DNA of 64,000 bases from Gemmatimonadota bacterium (GTDB lineage: Bacteria; Latescibacterota; UBA2968; GCA-2709665). Below are positions 8,133 to 17,815 of this stretch, one piece after another. The notes beneath the pieces were generated by a model. That model made no database searches. It worked only from the letters and a program-made list of their open reading frames with translations, and was not told the DNA's origin. The stretch's first letter is position 1; each line of letters begins with the position of its first letter. The stretch is taken from the NCBI GenBank assembly GCA_028877215.1, contig JAPPFJ010000033.1:186001-250000 (forward strand). The letters are read 5' to 3'. The position numbers and the translations under genes are program-made.

Positions 8133-9283
8133 AGGCGATGGCAGGCATGGACACGAACGGAATCGACGAATCAATGGAAGCTCAACAATCCGAACAGTCG
8201 ACTGACGCCGAGGAAAAAATCGAAGGTTTGGACAGCGAGGGCGCATCTTGGGGCGACTACCCCATTGACGATGTTCTGATCCGCCAAGAGAATCGGACGA
8301 TTCATGACGTCATTCGGCGGATCGAACAAGGCAACTATGTCATGACTCCGGAATTTCAGCGAGACTTCATCTGGACTGAAGACAAACAGAGCAAACTGAT
8401 CGAGTCAGTAATTATGCGTATCCCGTTGCCGGTTTTCTACATGGCGGAAGATGATAAGGGACGGATGGTTGTCGTGGATGGATTGCAGCGCCTGTTCACA
8501 TTTAACCGTTTCTTGACGAACGGATTGAGGTTGACCCGCCTAGATCACGAGGCGTTAAATGGGAAGTCGTTTTCGGACCTAGATTCCAAACTCCAGAACC
8601 GCGTCGAAGACTGCAATCTTATCTTTTATATTATCGACGCAAAGGTGCCGGAACGCGCGCGCCTTGACATATTCGAGAGAGTAAACAGCGGAGAACCCCT
8701 TAGTAGGCAACAGATGCGCAACTGCCTCTTTATGGGACAGGCGACCCGCTTTCTCAAAGAGGAAGCACAAACCGATGTTTTCATCGATGCAACAGGTGGG
8801 GGACTAAATAAAAAAACTATGCGCGACCGTGAGTTCGTGAATCGGTTCTGTGCCTTTCAGCTCCTTGGTTTGGAAGAATATCACGGCGACATGGATGAGT
8901 TCCTTGCGAATTGCTTGCGTTACATGAACAACATGGAAGAAGCGCGGCTTTCGCAGCTTTCTGATGAATTTCACAGGGGCCTTTCGAACAACCGTTTATT
9001 ATTTGAACGGCACGCGTTCAGAAAACACACGCCGGAACAGGAACGGCGCAGTGTTCTCAACGCATCCCTTTGGGACGTTATGTCCACCGGTTTGTCCCAC
9101 TACGTAGAAGAAAGAGTAGAAGCATGCGCGGAGGCCCTCCGACTAGCTTTCTATACTCTAATGGACGATGAAGAGTTTAATACTGCCATCTCCTACGGTA
9201 CAAACGATACAAAAAGGGTTGGATATCGGTTTCGGATGACCCAAGGGATATTTAAGGAAATCTTGGATGCTCACACAGATTGA
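8129..9283 (+). CDS. DUF262 (GmrSD-type N-terminal domain) protein, cargo block 2
   Basis: A 384-aa protein whose first 200 residues carry the DUF262 signature: TPEFQRDFIW, then LIESVIMRIPLP, then VVDGLQRL. DUF262 is the NTPase/DNA-binding half of GmrSD-type and BrxU-type restriction enzymes, where the DGQQR motif is essential; here the first Gln is Leu. No HNH DUF1524 domain follows, so this is a stand-alone DUF262 protein that must act with partners. The ATG at 8129 overlaps the relic stop. GAGAGG at 8123-8128 is too close to 8129 but well placed for the in-frame ATG at 8138, which may be the start now used. It overlaps the next gene by 17 bp. Confidence 0.82.
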   Translation: MKAMAGMDTNGIDESMEAQQSEQSTDAEEKIEGLDSEGASWGDYPIDDVLIRQENRTIHDVIRRIEQGNYVMTPEFQRDFIWTEDKQSKLIESVIMRIPLPVFYMAEDDKGRMVVVDGLQRLFTFNRFLTNGLRLTRLDHEALNGKSFSDLDSKLQNRVEDCNLIFYIIDAKVPERARLDIFERVNSGEPLSRQQMRNCLFMGQATRFLKEEAQTDVFIDATGGGLNKKTMRDREFVNRFCAFQLLGLEEYHGDMDEFLANCLRYMNNMEEARLSQLSDEFHRGLSNNRLLFERHAFRKHTPEQERRSVLNASLWDVMSTGLSHYVEERVEACAEALRLAFYTLMDDEEFNTAISYGTNDTKRVGYRFRMTQGIFKEILDAHTD

Positions 9284-10406
9284 TCTACGTCATTTCAAGT
9301 GTTTCGAAACTCTGAAACTCCCGCTTGGCTCTTTGACATTGTTGTCAGGTGCCAACTCATCGGGGAAATCGTCTGTGTTACAGGCACTTGTCCTGTTACA
9401 TCAGACGATGCGCGAACATGAATGGTCCTCACGCCTAATGCTCAACGGTGCTTCCGTCGAACTCGGTACGGTTTTCGACGTGATTGACCAGGTTCACGGG
9501 CGCCGCTCGTGTGAGATCGTGCTGTGGGACAGTGAAACGTCGTACCAATGGGAATTCGTGGGTGAACGGGAAGAGATGTCGATGGCAGTGACACGCGTCC
9601 GCAGTGGCGACATCGTCAAAGAACAACCTGTGATATTGAACCGGCTGCTTCCGCGATTGAAGAACGAAAAATTGACGGATCGTCTGTGCAGGCTTGCATA
9701 CCTCACCGCCGAAAGGCTGGGGCCACGCGAGACCTACCCGCTAGAGGATCCACAGCGGACGTCCGTCGTCGGTCCAAGGGGAGAACACGCCGTCAGCGTG
9801 TTGTACTCTGGTCGAGACCTGCGTATTCTGGATGGCTTGACGCTTGATGGCGTGGTACCGACGCGGCTACGCCAAGTCGAGGCGCGTATGGGCCGCTTTT
9901 TCCCCGGCTGCGAGTTAAATCTCGTTAAGGTTCCTCAGGCCAACGCTGTAACCTTGGGAATTCGCACAACGAGAAGTACGGACTTCCATCGCCCGATTCA
10001 TACCGGCTTCGGGTTAACCCAGGTTCTCCCGATCGTTGTTGCGGCTTTGTCTGCAGACGAGGGTGGGTTGCTTTTGATCGAGAATCCAGAAGTTCATCTC
10101 CATCCCGCTGGACAGGCGGCTATGGGAGAATTTCTCGCGGAAGTCTCGGCGGCGGGTGTTCAGGTCATTCTCGAGACGCATAGCGATCACGTGCTGAACG
10201 GCGTCAGACGTGCTGTCAAGAAAGAGATCTTGGCTGCCGATCAAGCCGCTCTTCACTTCTTTAGACGTCGGCAGGACGAACAGGAGGAATTGGCTGTTCA
10301 GGTGGAAAGCCCGATAATGGACAGCGACGGCAATGTCGACAGTTGGCCAGATGGGTTTTTCGACCAGTTCGACAAAGACATGAATTATTTCGCGGGCTGG
10401 AGTTGA
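9267..10406 (+). CDS. AAA ATPase with DUF3696 C-terminus (OLD/RecF-like)
   Basis: A 379-aa ABC-type ATPase. It has a Walker A GANSSGKSS near residues 28-36, a glycine-rich GFGLTQVLP segment in the signature position, a Walker B LLLIENPEVHLHP and the ETHSDHVL switch motif. The end (SWPDGFFDQFDKD) is the DUF3696 tail. No TOPRIM domain follows, so it is not an OLD nuclease. The gene overlaps DUF262 by 17 bp and is followed after one base by the next gene, so DUF262, this ATPase and the 320-aa protein form a tight three-gene unit. AAGGAA lies 8 bp before the ATG. A defence role is inferred from position and partner. Confidence 0.82.
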   Translation: MLTQIDLRHFKCFETLKLPLGSLTLLSGANSSGKSSVLQALVLLHQTMREHEWSSRLMLNGASVELGTVFDVIDQVHGRRSCEIVLWDSETSYQWEFVGEREEMSMAVTRVRSGDIVKEQPVILNRLLPRLKNEKLTDRLCRLAYLTAERLGPRETYPLEDPQRTSVVGPRGEHAVSVLYSGRDLRILDGLTLDGVVPTRLRQVEARMGRFFPGCELNLVKVPQANAVTLGIRTTRSTDFHRPIHTGFGLTQVLPIVVAALSADEGGLLLIENPEVHLHPAGQAAMGEFLAEVSAAGVQVILETHSDHVLNGVRRAVKKEILAADQAALHFFRRRQDEQEELAVQVESPIMDSDGNVDSWPDGFFDQFDKDMNYFAGWS

Positions 10407-10407
10407 A

Positions 10408-11370
10408 TTGGAATTCTTCACGAACGACCTGTCGATTCACGGACAATTCCATGACATATTGTCGTTCCGCGAATCCTTCGCGCGGCTGATGACCATGCGC
10501 AAGGTAGCGCGTCGATTCAGGTGCGAGCTACATTGTGACCGGGCGCTGCTCAATGCCAAACCAATGCCTAATGTAACCATGCAGCAGGCCCTGGGGCGCC
10601 TCGCCAACAGTGAACGGCGTTCCGCGATGATTTGGCTCACGCGTGGCGGGCCGTTCTGGGACGACATTCGGCAACATGGTGCGGACGACTATTTGGAATG
10701 CAATGACGATATCGTCACGGACTCTGGCGTCGGGGAAGCGGCATATCGAGTACTTCATGAGGTTGAATGTGGCTTGGTTAGCGTTACACCATCCAATTGG
10801 GACTTTTCTCCGGTGGAGGTGACATGGAGGCGAAAGTCCGAGGGTTTGGACGATAGAATCGCGCTTGTAGAAAATTGCCGAGACGTTGCCGGGCTGGAGA
10901 AGATACTACGAGACAATCCGCAACCTCTTCGGTCTTGGGGCGACTTGCGAGTTGTTTCGACAAGTCGGTTTCGTAGCCTTACGTTCGCTGGGAAGTGCTT
11001 TGATCACCTTATTGGGATTCCTTTCTCAAAAAACTCTGCGGAGCGGATTCTTTTCCTACTCGACATTCTGGATAAGTTTGCACGTGCCTTTGACGCGGAT
11101 GGCACACGTACATCTGAAGGCCACTGGATTTATCGAAACTATTTTACCGGACGTGAGAATGCGTTGTTTTCAGACTCTTCCGCTACGGAAAAAAACGACT
11201 TTCGACGAGAGTTGACGTTCCCGCGCCCAGATAGTCCGGGCAATTTCATTTTTTGTCCCTGGCATGGTAAGATACCTCACATGATGCTTAGAATGCACTT
11301 TTCGTGGCCCGTACGGTTTCGAGAGCAAGTTTACGTAGCATATGTGGGGCCAAAGCTCACCAAGCGGTAG
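10408..11370 (+). CDS. Uncharacterised protein, 320 aa, third gene of cargo block 2
   Basis: I do not recognise a characterised family. The start is a TTG one base after the ATPase stop and gives an N-terminus of MEFFTNDLSIHGQF; no later ATG gives a better start. The protein is soluble with no membrane segment. It has a charged N-terminal helical region and a cysteine-bearing C-terminal half. The tight junctions with DUF262 and DUF3696 suggest it is the third subunit, possibly the effector, since neither of the other two shows a nuclease motif. That role is inference. It ends 31 bp before the methylase start. Confidence 0.6.
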   Translation: MEFFTNDLSIHGQFHDILSFRESFARLMTMRKVARRFRCELHCDRALLNAKPMPNVTMQQALGRLANSERRSAMIWLTRGGPFWDDIRQHGADDYLECNDDIVTDSGVGEAAYRVLHEVECGLVSVTPSNWDFSPVEVTWRRKSEGLDDRIALVENCRDVAGLEKILRDNPQPLRSWGDLRVVSTSRFRSLTFAGKCFDHLIGIPFSKNSAERILFLLDILDKFARAFDADGTRTSEGHWIYRNYFTGRENALFSDSSATEKNDFRRELTFPRPDSPGNFIFCPWHGKIPHMMLRMHFSWPVRFREQVYVAYVGPKLTKR

Positions 11371-11401
11371 AGTGATCAACGGAAGTTGTTGAAGGAGGCA
11401 A

Positions 11402-14383
11402 ATGTCCGACACCCGCCTGATAGAACGCTGGCTACCGATTGCCGAGCTTGGTATCGAGAGCACACGCGAACGCACGCCCATGACACCGTTCCCCGCCCCG
11501 AACCGCCTTCACGTATGGTGGGCGCGGCGCCCGCTTGTAGCTTCGCGCGCCGCGATTCTCGCGTCTCTCCTGCCAGCGGATGCAGATCGAGAGGGGTTTT
11601 TACATGCCCTTGGGATTCATGGGGATCCCGTTGCGGCTCGCAACGCAATCGAAAAAGCACGGAGGACGGGGGTCCGCGTAAAGGATCCATACGGCTACGA
11701 TCGTGCATTTGGTTATTCGTTAGATCAAACCGACACCTCATGGCTAAAATCGAACCTTCGAAATGGCAGGAGCGAATACACCGTACTCGATCCGACTGCC
11801 GGAGGCGGGAGTATTCCGTTTGAGACGATTCGGATGGGTCTTACGTCATTAGCTAACGATTTGAATCCTGTGGCCGCCCTGGTCATGCGCGCCACTGTAG
11901 AGTGGCCGTCGGCCTCTTACCCAAAAATGAAGGAAAATTTCGAAGGCTTGGCCGCGGAGTGGCGTAGTCGCGTGGATGATCGCCTTACGGCTCTCTTCCC
12001 TCAGCGACATTTACCAGAACGGATTGACGTGACCTACCTCTGGGCACATACAATCAACTGTCCATATTGCGAAGGCGTTGTGCCGCTGTCACCGAATTGG
12101 CGCCTAGCTCCGGATGGGACTGGGGTCAGGCTGAAGCCAAATCTCGCTACCGACGGTGGCGCGCAGGGCCGTGTCTGCTCATTCGAGATCGTACAATCCG
12201 CAGCGCATCAGTCGTCTGGAACTGTCGCGCGCGGCGCAGGCACTTGCCCCTATGCCGACTGTGGACGCGTCATTGACGGTGATGAAGTCAAAACCCAAGC
12301 CCAGTCGGGCCATATGGGAGAGCAGCTCTACGCTATTGTTTACAAGAGACGGATCGTCATCGAGACAAAATCGGGAAAGACACGCGAGAAGTGGGTCCGA
12401 GAATTTCGGGCGCCGCTCCCCGAGGACGACAACAGCACCGAGATTCAGAAATTGCTTGCCGAAAAACTCCCTGAGTGGGAGGCATTGAACATCGTACCAG
12501 CAGAGGGAATTCCAGACGGAAGCAAGACCTCTGAACCATTACGATATGGAATGCGGCGTTGGCGTGATCTATTCTCACCCCGCCAGCTTCTTTGCCACGG
12601 CACAGGTGTCGAAGTATTTCGCGAACTGTTTTACTCTGACATGAACACTGGCAGGCTTAACGAGATGCGGAAAGCCGCCTATGGGTATCTAGCGTTATCT
12701 ATGAATAAGATGTGTGACTACGATTCGCGCATGACAAGGTGGCATGTGGGTAGACAGGTAATGGCGAACACGTTCGATCGGCATGATTTGTCGTTCAAGT
12801 GGTCTTTTGCTGAAATGGGACTTCTAATTGACGGCCTTGGCTACGACTGGTCGATCCGTCAGACCGCTAAATGCATTGATGAACTAATTGCACTTGTTCG
12901 ACCCGAAACGAACGGCACTGGGTTATTCGATGTTGTCGACGGAAAAATGACGCCATCTGCCGTCACGATCACGTGCAAACCTGGCGATAGTCTCGACCAC
13001 ATCGCCGACGGAAGTATTGACGCCGTCGTTATAGATCCACCCTATTACGCCAACGTAATGTACGCCGAATTATCGGATTTCTTCTACGTATGGTTTAAAC
13101 GCACCGCTGGCTACGTCTTTCCGGAACTCTTCCGACGCAACCTGACGGACAAAGAAGGCGAAGCCGTCGCCAATCCTGCGAAATTTGAAGGCCAGAAGGG
13201 AGCCAAGGCACTCGCCGGGCGTGAATATCAGGAGCGCATGGCTTCGATCTTCGCCGAATGCCGCCGAACATTGAAGGCAAATGGCATCATGACCTTGATG
13301 TTCACCCATAAGGAAACAGACGCGTGGGATGCGCTAACCAAGGGCCTTATGGATGCTGGCTTTGCCATTACGGCGTCGTGGCCGATCAACACCGAAGCAC
13401 AAGGCAGCCTGCACATTAAGGAAAAGGCTGCGGCTAACAGTACCATCTTTCTAGTCTGCCGGCCGCGAAATCTCAACTCGAACGAGACAGACGCTGAGAT
13501 GGTGCGTGAAGGGCCGACACACTACAGTGGATCAGCTATACCCGTATATTGGGAAGACATTGAGCCTCGTGTTGCGCGCTCGGTACGGTCGCGCATTTTG
13601 GAATTTCAGGAAGCCGGAATCACTGGAGTCGATCTCTACCTGGCGTCCTTCGGCCCAGCCCTGGAAGAGTTCTCGCGCCACTGGCCGTTGAAGCGTGGCA
13701 CACCCCGCCCTATCCCTGCAGAACGCCGGCGCCGACGTCAGCTGGAATTCTTCGAGGAAGAGTGGGATCCTTATGCTGCAACGCCGGAGGACGCTTTAGA
13801 CGCGGCCCGGCGGGAGGTCAAGCGCTGGCGTTTGGAACAACTCACACATCTCAAAGGGGATGAGGATCTCGACGGGGTCACTGCCTTTATTGTCCTGGCG
13901 TGGGACGCGTTTAAAGCAGCGAAGTTTTCCTACGATGAAGCGTTACGCCTTGCCCGTGCCGTCGGTGTCGATATCGACAATGACATCGTTGGCCGGCTTG
14001 CCGAAAAGACGGGTAGCGACATTCTGTTGTGGGACAGTTCGCGTCGTGCGGCCAAGGGAACACTCGGTCCGGTTGATGGTTCACGTGCCATGATCGATGC
14101 CATCCATCACGCCGCAAACTTGGCACGTATTAGATCCCTAACCGCGGCCAAGGAATTACTCGCAGAAGCCCTCGTGGACCGGGACCCACGTTTCTTCGCA
14201 TCGCTCGAAGCGGTACTCGAGGTCCTACCAGTGTCACGTTCGTATAGCGGTATTGATTTAAAGGGCGAAATCGCTGCCGCTGCGGACGATTTCGAGGTTC
14301 TGTACAAGTTGTCGCGCCTAGCCTACGGCGACCAGATCGACGAACCGGAGCAGCTCAAGCTTTGGCAGGAAGAGAGCATCTAA
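11402..14383 (+). CDS. DUF1156 adenine-specific DNA methylase of the Hma system
   Basis: A 993-aa DNA methyltransferase with the DUF1156 N-terminus (SDTRLIERWLPI, then WWARRPLVAS). The AdoMet site DPTAGGGS lies near residues 129-136 and the amino-MTase catalytic motif DPPY near 544-547. Two zinc-knuckle-like pairs (CPYC near 220 and CPYADC near 281) lie between them. The order, AdoMet motif before DPPY, fits N6-adenine methylation. In this locus it would mark host DNA or act with the helicase. GAAGGAGG at 11391-11398 gives a strong ribosome site for the ATG. It runs 3 bp short of the helicase start. A decayed 5' copy lies at 7801. Confidence 0.88.
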   Translation: MSDTRLIERWLPIAELGIESTRERTPMTPFPAPNRLHVWWARRPLVASRAAILASLLPADADREGFLHALGIHGDPVAARNAIEKARRTGVRVKDPYGYDRAFGYSLDQTDTSWLKSNLRNGRSEYTVLDPTAGGGSIPFETIRMGLTSLANDLNPVAALVMRATVEWPSASYPKMKENFEGLAAEWRSRVDDRLTALFPQRHLPERIDVTYLWAHTINCPYCEGVVPLSPNWRLAPDGTGVRLKPNLATDGGAQGRVCSFEIVQSAAHQSSGTVARGAGTCPYADCGRVIDGDEVKTQAQSGHMGEQLYAIVYKRRIVIETKSGKTREKWVREFRAPLPEDDNSTEIQKLLAEKLPEWEALNIVPAEGIPDGSKTSEPLRYGMRRWRDLFSPRQLLCHGTGVEVFRELFYSDMNTGRLNEMRKAAYGYLALSMNKMCDYDSRMTRWHVGRQVMANTFDRHDLSFKWSFAEMGLLIDGLGYDWSIRQTAKCIDELIALVRPETNGTGLFDVVDGKMTPSAVTITCKPGDSLDHIADGSIDAVVIDPPYYANVMYAELSDFFYVWFKRTAGYVFPELFRRNLTDKEGEAVANPAKFEGQKGAKALAGREYQERMASIFAECRRTLKANGIMTLMFTHKETDAWDALTKGLMDAGFAITASWPINTEAQGSLHIKEKAAANSTIFLVCRPRNLNSNETDAEMVREGPTHYSGSAIPVYWEDIEPRVARSVRSRILEFQEAGITGVDLYLASFGPALEEFSRHWPLKRGTPRPIPAERRRRRQLEFFEEEWDPYAATPEDALDAARREVKRWRLEQLTHLKGDEDLDGVTAFIVLAWDAFKAAKFSYDEALRLARAVGVDIDNDIVGRLAEKTGSDILLWDSSRRAAKGTLGPVDGSRAMIDAIHHAANLARIRSLTAAKELLAEALVDRDPRFFASLEAVLEVLPVSRSYSGIDLKGEIAAAADDFEVLYKLSRLAYGDQIDEPEQLKLWQEESI

Positions 14384-14385
14384 CC

Positions 14386-17300
14386 GTGCTCAGCGACCGT
14401 AAATGGGAATTGAAATACACGCCTGATGTCGGAGACCTCGTCAGGCTATTTTATGTACCCGCGTTGGAGGATGCCGAGCGTTACGATCGGCTGACCGGAT
14501 ACTTCAGCGCGAGCGCACTGTCGCTGGCTGCGCGGGGAATCGAGGGGCTCGTTCGGAACGACGGGCACATGCGGCTCGTCGTGGGTTGCACTTTGGACGC
14601 ACAGGAGATAGATGCGATCGAAGAAGGCGAGGAGCTCCGCGACCTTGTCGAGCGACGTATAGCAGAAATCCCACTGGCGCCACCCGACTCGGCGTCGTCC
14701 GATGCGATCGAGTTGCTGGCTTGGATGGTCGCGCGCGGCCATTTGGATGTCAAGGTTGCGGTTCCCTGCGACGCGAACGGTAAACCGATCCCAACAGAAG
14801 GTATTTTTCACGAGAAATCCGGAATTATCGAGGATCGGGGAGGAAACAGGATCGCCTGGAACGGCAGCTTGAATGAGACGGCGGCAGGCTGGCAACACAA
14901 TTGGGAAAGCATCAACGTTTACACGAGTTGGGGAACGGAACACCAACGGGTTACTCAGGAAGAAACCAACTTCGCGCGAATCTGGGCAGACACCGCGACC
15001 CGTGTCATCGTACTCGACGTTCCCGGGGCGGTACAGAAGGACCTGATGCGCTTTATGCCCAAAGACGAGAAGCCGGCCCGCCTGAAGGAGTACAGCAATA
15101 AACGTACGAAACCTCTGCCGAAACCTGAAACGAAGAAACCCCCAACGCCGACCGATCCTGATCTTGATGATATACGGAATCGGGTCTGGTCATTTATCGA
15201 ACAAGCCCCATCGATCCAACCTGGTGGGGAACGAGTCGGCGAAGAAACTTCTGCCATAGAACCGTGGCCACACCAGGTGAGGGCATTTGAACGCATGTAC
15301 CACAATTGGCCGCCCAGACTTCTGATCGCTGACGAGGTCGGCCTTGGCAAGACCATCCAGGCAGGCATGTTACTCAGGCAGGCATACATCTCCGGTCGGG
15401 CGAAACGCATCCTGATCCTGGCACCGAAGGCGATCCTCAACCAGTGGCAGTTTGAACTGCGTGAAAAATTCAACCTGAACTGGCCAATCTACGATGGAAG
15501 CAAGCTGGTCTGGTACCCATCACCTGCACTGCGTGGAAAAAACGAGCGCGATGTAGAACCCGACCAATGGCATCGCGAACCCGTCGTGATTACCTCAAGT
15601 CAACTGATGCGACGTGGCGACCGTGCGGAAACCCTGCTCGAGGCGGTTCCGTGGGATCTGGTTGTGCTTGACGAAGCACATCACGCCCGGCGGCGAGCGG
15701 CCGGAACGCCACAGCAAGGCGGACCGAACGCACTATTGCGACTGATGCTGGGTTTAAAGGATCGCACTCAGGGGCTGATTCTGCTGACCGCGACCCCAAT
15801 GCAGGTTCACCCAATAGAGGTCTGGGACTTATTGAACCTACTTGGCTTGCCAGCGGCGTGGTCGGCGACGGCTTTCCTGGGCTTTTTTGACGACGTCGAC
15901 GAGGCGAATCCGTCACTTGAGGCGCTGGAACGAATGGCAAGTTTATTTCAGGCAGTGGAAAAAGCGTACGGCGAAGCGAAGACAGAGGAAATGCAACGAC
16001 TTGTCGATCTATCGGATCTCAGATTCAAAAAGGTTCTTCGGGCACTCCGAAATGACGCCAGTATCCCGCGTCGTAGACTGGAGACGGCCGAGCGCATGGC
16101 AGCGGTTAGAGTCGTACGTGCGAATACTCCACTAAGGCGGCTGATTTCTCGACACACACGAGAGCTACTTCGACGTTATTTCACGGTGCATCAGTCTACC
16201 GCGCCGGTTGCCGTGCGCAGGGTGGAAGATCGTTTCCTGGAAATGAAAACGGAAGAACGAGCCATCTACGAATCTGTTGAGGACTATATAGCGACGACTT
16301 ACAACCAGGCCAGCCCCAAGGAACGAACATCCGTAGGATTCGTGATGACAATCTACCGTCGACGGCTCGCGAGCAGCTTTAACGCCCTCCGCGCGACGCT
16401 TCAACGGCATCTCGCCAACATAGATGCTGACAACCCTGATCTTCAATTTGGGGTCGAGGAGGACGTTCCGGACGACGAAGCGGTCGACGAAATTCTGGAC
16501 GTCGAGCAGGTAGAGCAACTTGAGAGAGTGGCCCTTGCTGCCGCAGAAGAGTCCGACATCAAAGGACTTCTAGAAAATATCTCCCAGCTACCGCCCGACA
16601 GTAAACTCGACAGCCTCAAGAGCGCCCTTTCCGAGCTTCGCAATGACCGGTATACCAGTGTGATGGTCTTCACCCAGTACACAGACACCATGGACTTCCT
16701 TCGGGAAACGCTTCGCAAAGATGGCGAATTCACGTTAATGTGTTATTCCGGACGGGGCGCCGAAATACTGGCCGCCGACGGCTCCTGGAAAGGCCTCACA
16801 CGCGACGAGGCCAAACGAAAGTTCCGCGACGGTGAGGCCGAGATTCTCCTTTGCACTGACGCCGCGGCAGAAGGATTGAACTTTCAGTTCTGCGGCGCTG
16901 TGATCAACTACGATATGCCGTGGAACCCGATGCGGGTCGAACAGCGCATTGGTCGTATCGACCGGCTCGGGCAGGAACATGGGACTATTCGGATCATAAA
17001 CCTTCATTATGATGGCACCGTCGAAACCGACGTTTACAGAGCGCTCCGAAACCGAATCGGTCTATTCGAGTCCGTGGTCGGCCGTCTGCAACCGATTCTC
17101 GCGCAATTGCCGCGTACGATCTCACGAACTGTGCTTTCGGGAGAGGAAAGGGATGAAATACGACGGGCAAACGTTGTGGATGAGATTGAACACCAAGCCG
17201 CGGAAACCGAACGACGCGGCTTCAATATCGACGACGTGACAGACGAAGAACTCACGATGCCAGAGCGGGCTCCATCGCCTGTTTCTTTGGCGGATCTGGA

Positions 17301-17556
17301 CAGAGTTATCACGTTGCCAGACGTTATGCCGCAAGGCACCGATATTCAGAATATGGGTCGGGGAGAATACGGCCTCTTGGCTCCAGGTATGACCGATCCC
17401 CTTCGCGTTACTACCGATCCCGAATATTTCGAGGAGAACTCGGAGAGCGTGGAACTATGGTCCCCCGGCAACCCTCTCTTTAGGCCGCCTGAATTCACGA
17501 CCGGACAGGACAAACCTTCGACAGAAAAGACGTTGAAAGAGATTCTTGACAGTTGA
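14386..17556 (+). CDS. PLD-SNF2 helicase of the Hma system
   Basis: A 1056-aa protein with an N-terminal phospholipase-D-like domain (HEKSGIIED with a following WNGSLNET, HxK then N) and a superfamily 2 helicase core. The core has Walker A DEVGLGKT near residue 317, DEAH near 428, motif III LLTATPMQ, and motif VI EQRIGRIDRLGQ near 850. PLD-fused SNF2 helicases accompany DUF1156 methylases in Hma-type and related loci; the PLD domain may cut DNA or only bind it. GTG at 14386 is chosen because AGGAAGAG lies 11 bp upstream and it follows the methylase stop by 2 bp. An in-frame TTG at 14362 would overlap the methylase. Confidence 0.87.
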   Translation: MLSDRKWELKYTPDVGDLVRLFYVPALEDAERYDRLTGYFSASALSLAARGIEGLVRNDGHMRLVVGCTLDAQEIDAIEEGEELRDLVERRIAEIPLAPPDSASSDAIELLAWMVARGHLDVKVAVPCDANGKPIPTEGIFHEKSGIIEDRGGNRIAWNGSLNETAAGWQHNWESINVYTSWGTEHQRVTQEETNFARIWADTATRVIVLDVPGAVQKDLMRFMPKDEKPARLKEYSNKRTKPLPKPETKKPPTPTDPDLDDIRNRVWSFIEQAPSIQPGGERVGEETSAIEPWPHQVRAFERMYHNWPPRLLIADEVGLGKTIQAGMLLRQAYISGRAKRILILAPKAILNQWQFELREKFNLNWPIYDGSKLVWYPSPALRGKNERDVEPDQWHREPVVITSSQLMRRGDRAETLLEAVPWDLVVLDEAHHARRRAAGTPQQGGPNALLRLMLGLKDRTQGLILLTATPMQVHPIEVWDLLNLLGLPAAWSATAFLGFFDDVDEANPSLEALERMASLFQAVEKAYGEAKTEEMQRLVDLSDLRFKKVLRALRNDASIPRRRLETAERMAAVRVVRANTPLRRLISRHTRELLRRYFTVHQSTAPVAVRRVEDRFLEMKTEERAIYESVEDYIATTYNQASPKERTSVGFVMTIYRRRLASSFNALRATLQRHLANIDADNPDLQFGVEEDVPDDEAVDEILDVEQVEQLERVALAAAEESDIKGLLENISQLPPDSKLDSLKSALSELRNDRYTSVMVFTQYTDTMDFLRETLRKDGEFTLMCYSGRGAEILAADGSWKGLTRDEAKRKFRDGEAEILLCTDAAAEGLNFQFCGAVINYDMPWNPMRVEQRIGRIDRLGQEHGTIRIINLHYDGTVETDVYRALRNRIGLFESVVGRLQPILAQLPRTISRTVLSGEERDEIRRANVVDEIEHQAAETERRGFNIDDVTDEELTMPERAPSPVSLADLDRVITLPDVMPQGTDIQNMGRGEYGLLAPGMTDPLRVTTDPEYFEENSESVELWSPGNPLFRPPEFTTGQDKPSTEKTLKEILDS

Positions 17557-17815
17557 CACACGCGGCGGGATTTCGCGAGCACGATACTTCCGAATGGAAG
17601 GATTTTCATAGTTTACGTTAAACGGAAACCGTCTGTTAAGTTCTCCATTCCAAGGAAGAGGAACGCTGCTCGCCGATTGTTTCATGTCGCTTCAGCAGAT
17701 ACTCGCCGCCAAATGAGTGCGAATTTCGGTCCATAGGTACGCCAAACCGTCAGGAACGAAGACTAGCTCAGTAACGGCGCACAGATTCGACTCTTCTAAC
17801 TAAAGACCATTGCCG

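Noticed and set aside
8129-9283. Complete GmrSD-type restriction enzyme
   Set aside because: Only the DUF262 half is present; the DUF1524 HNH half is missing from this protein and from its neighbours.
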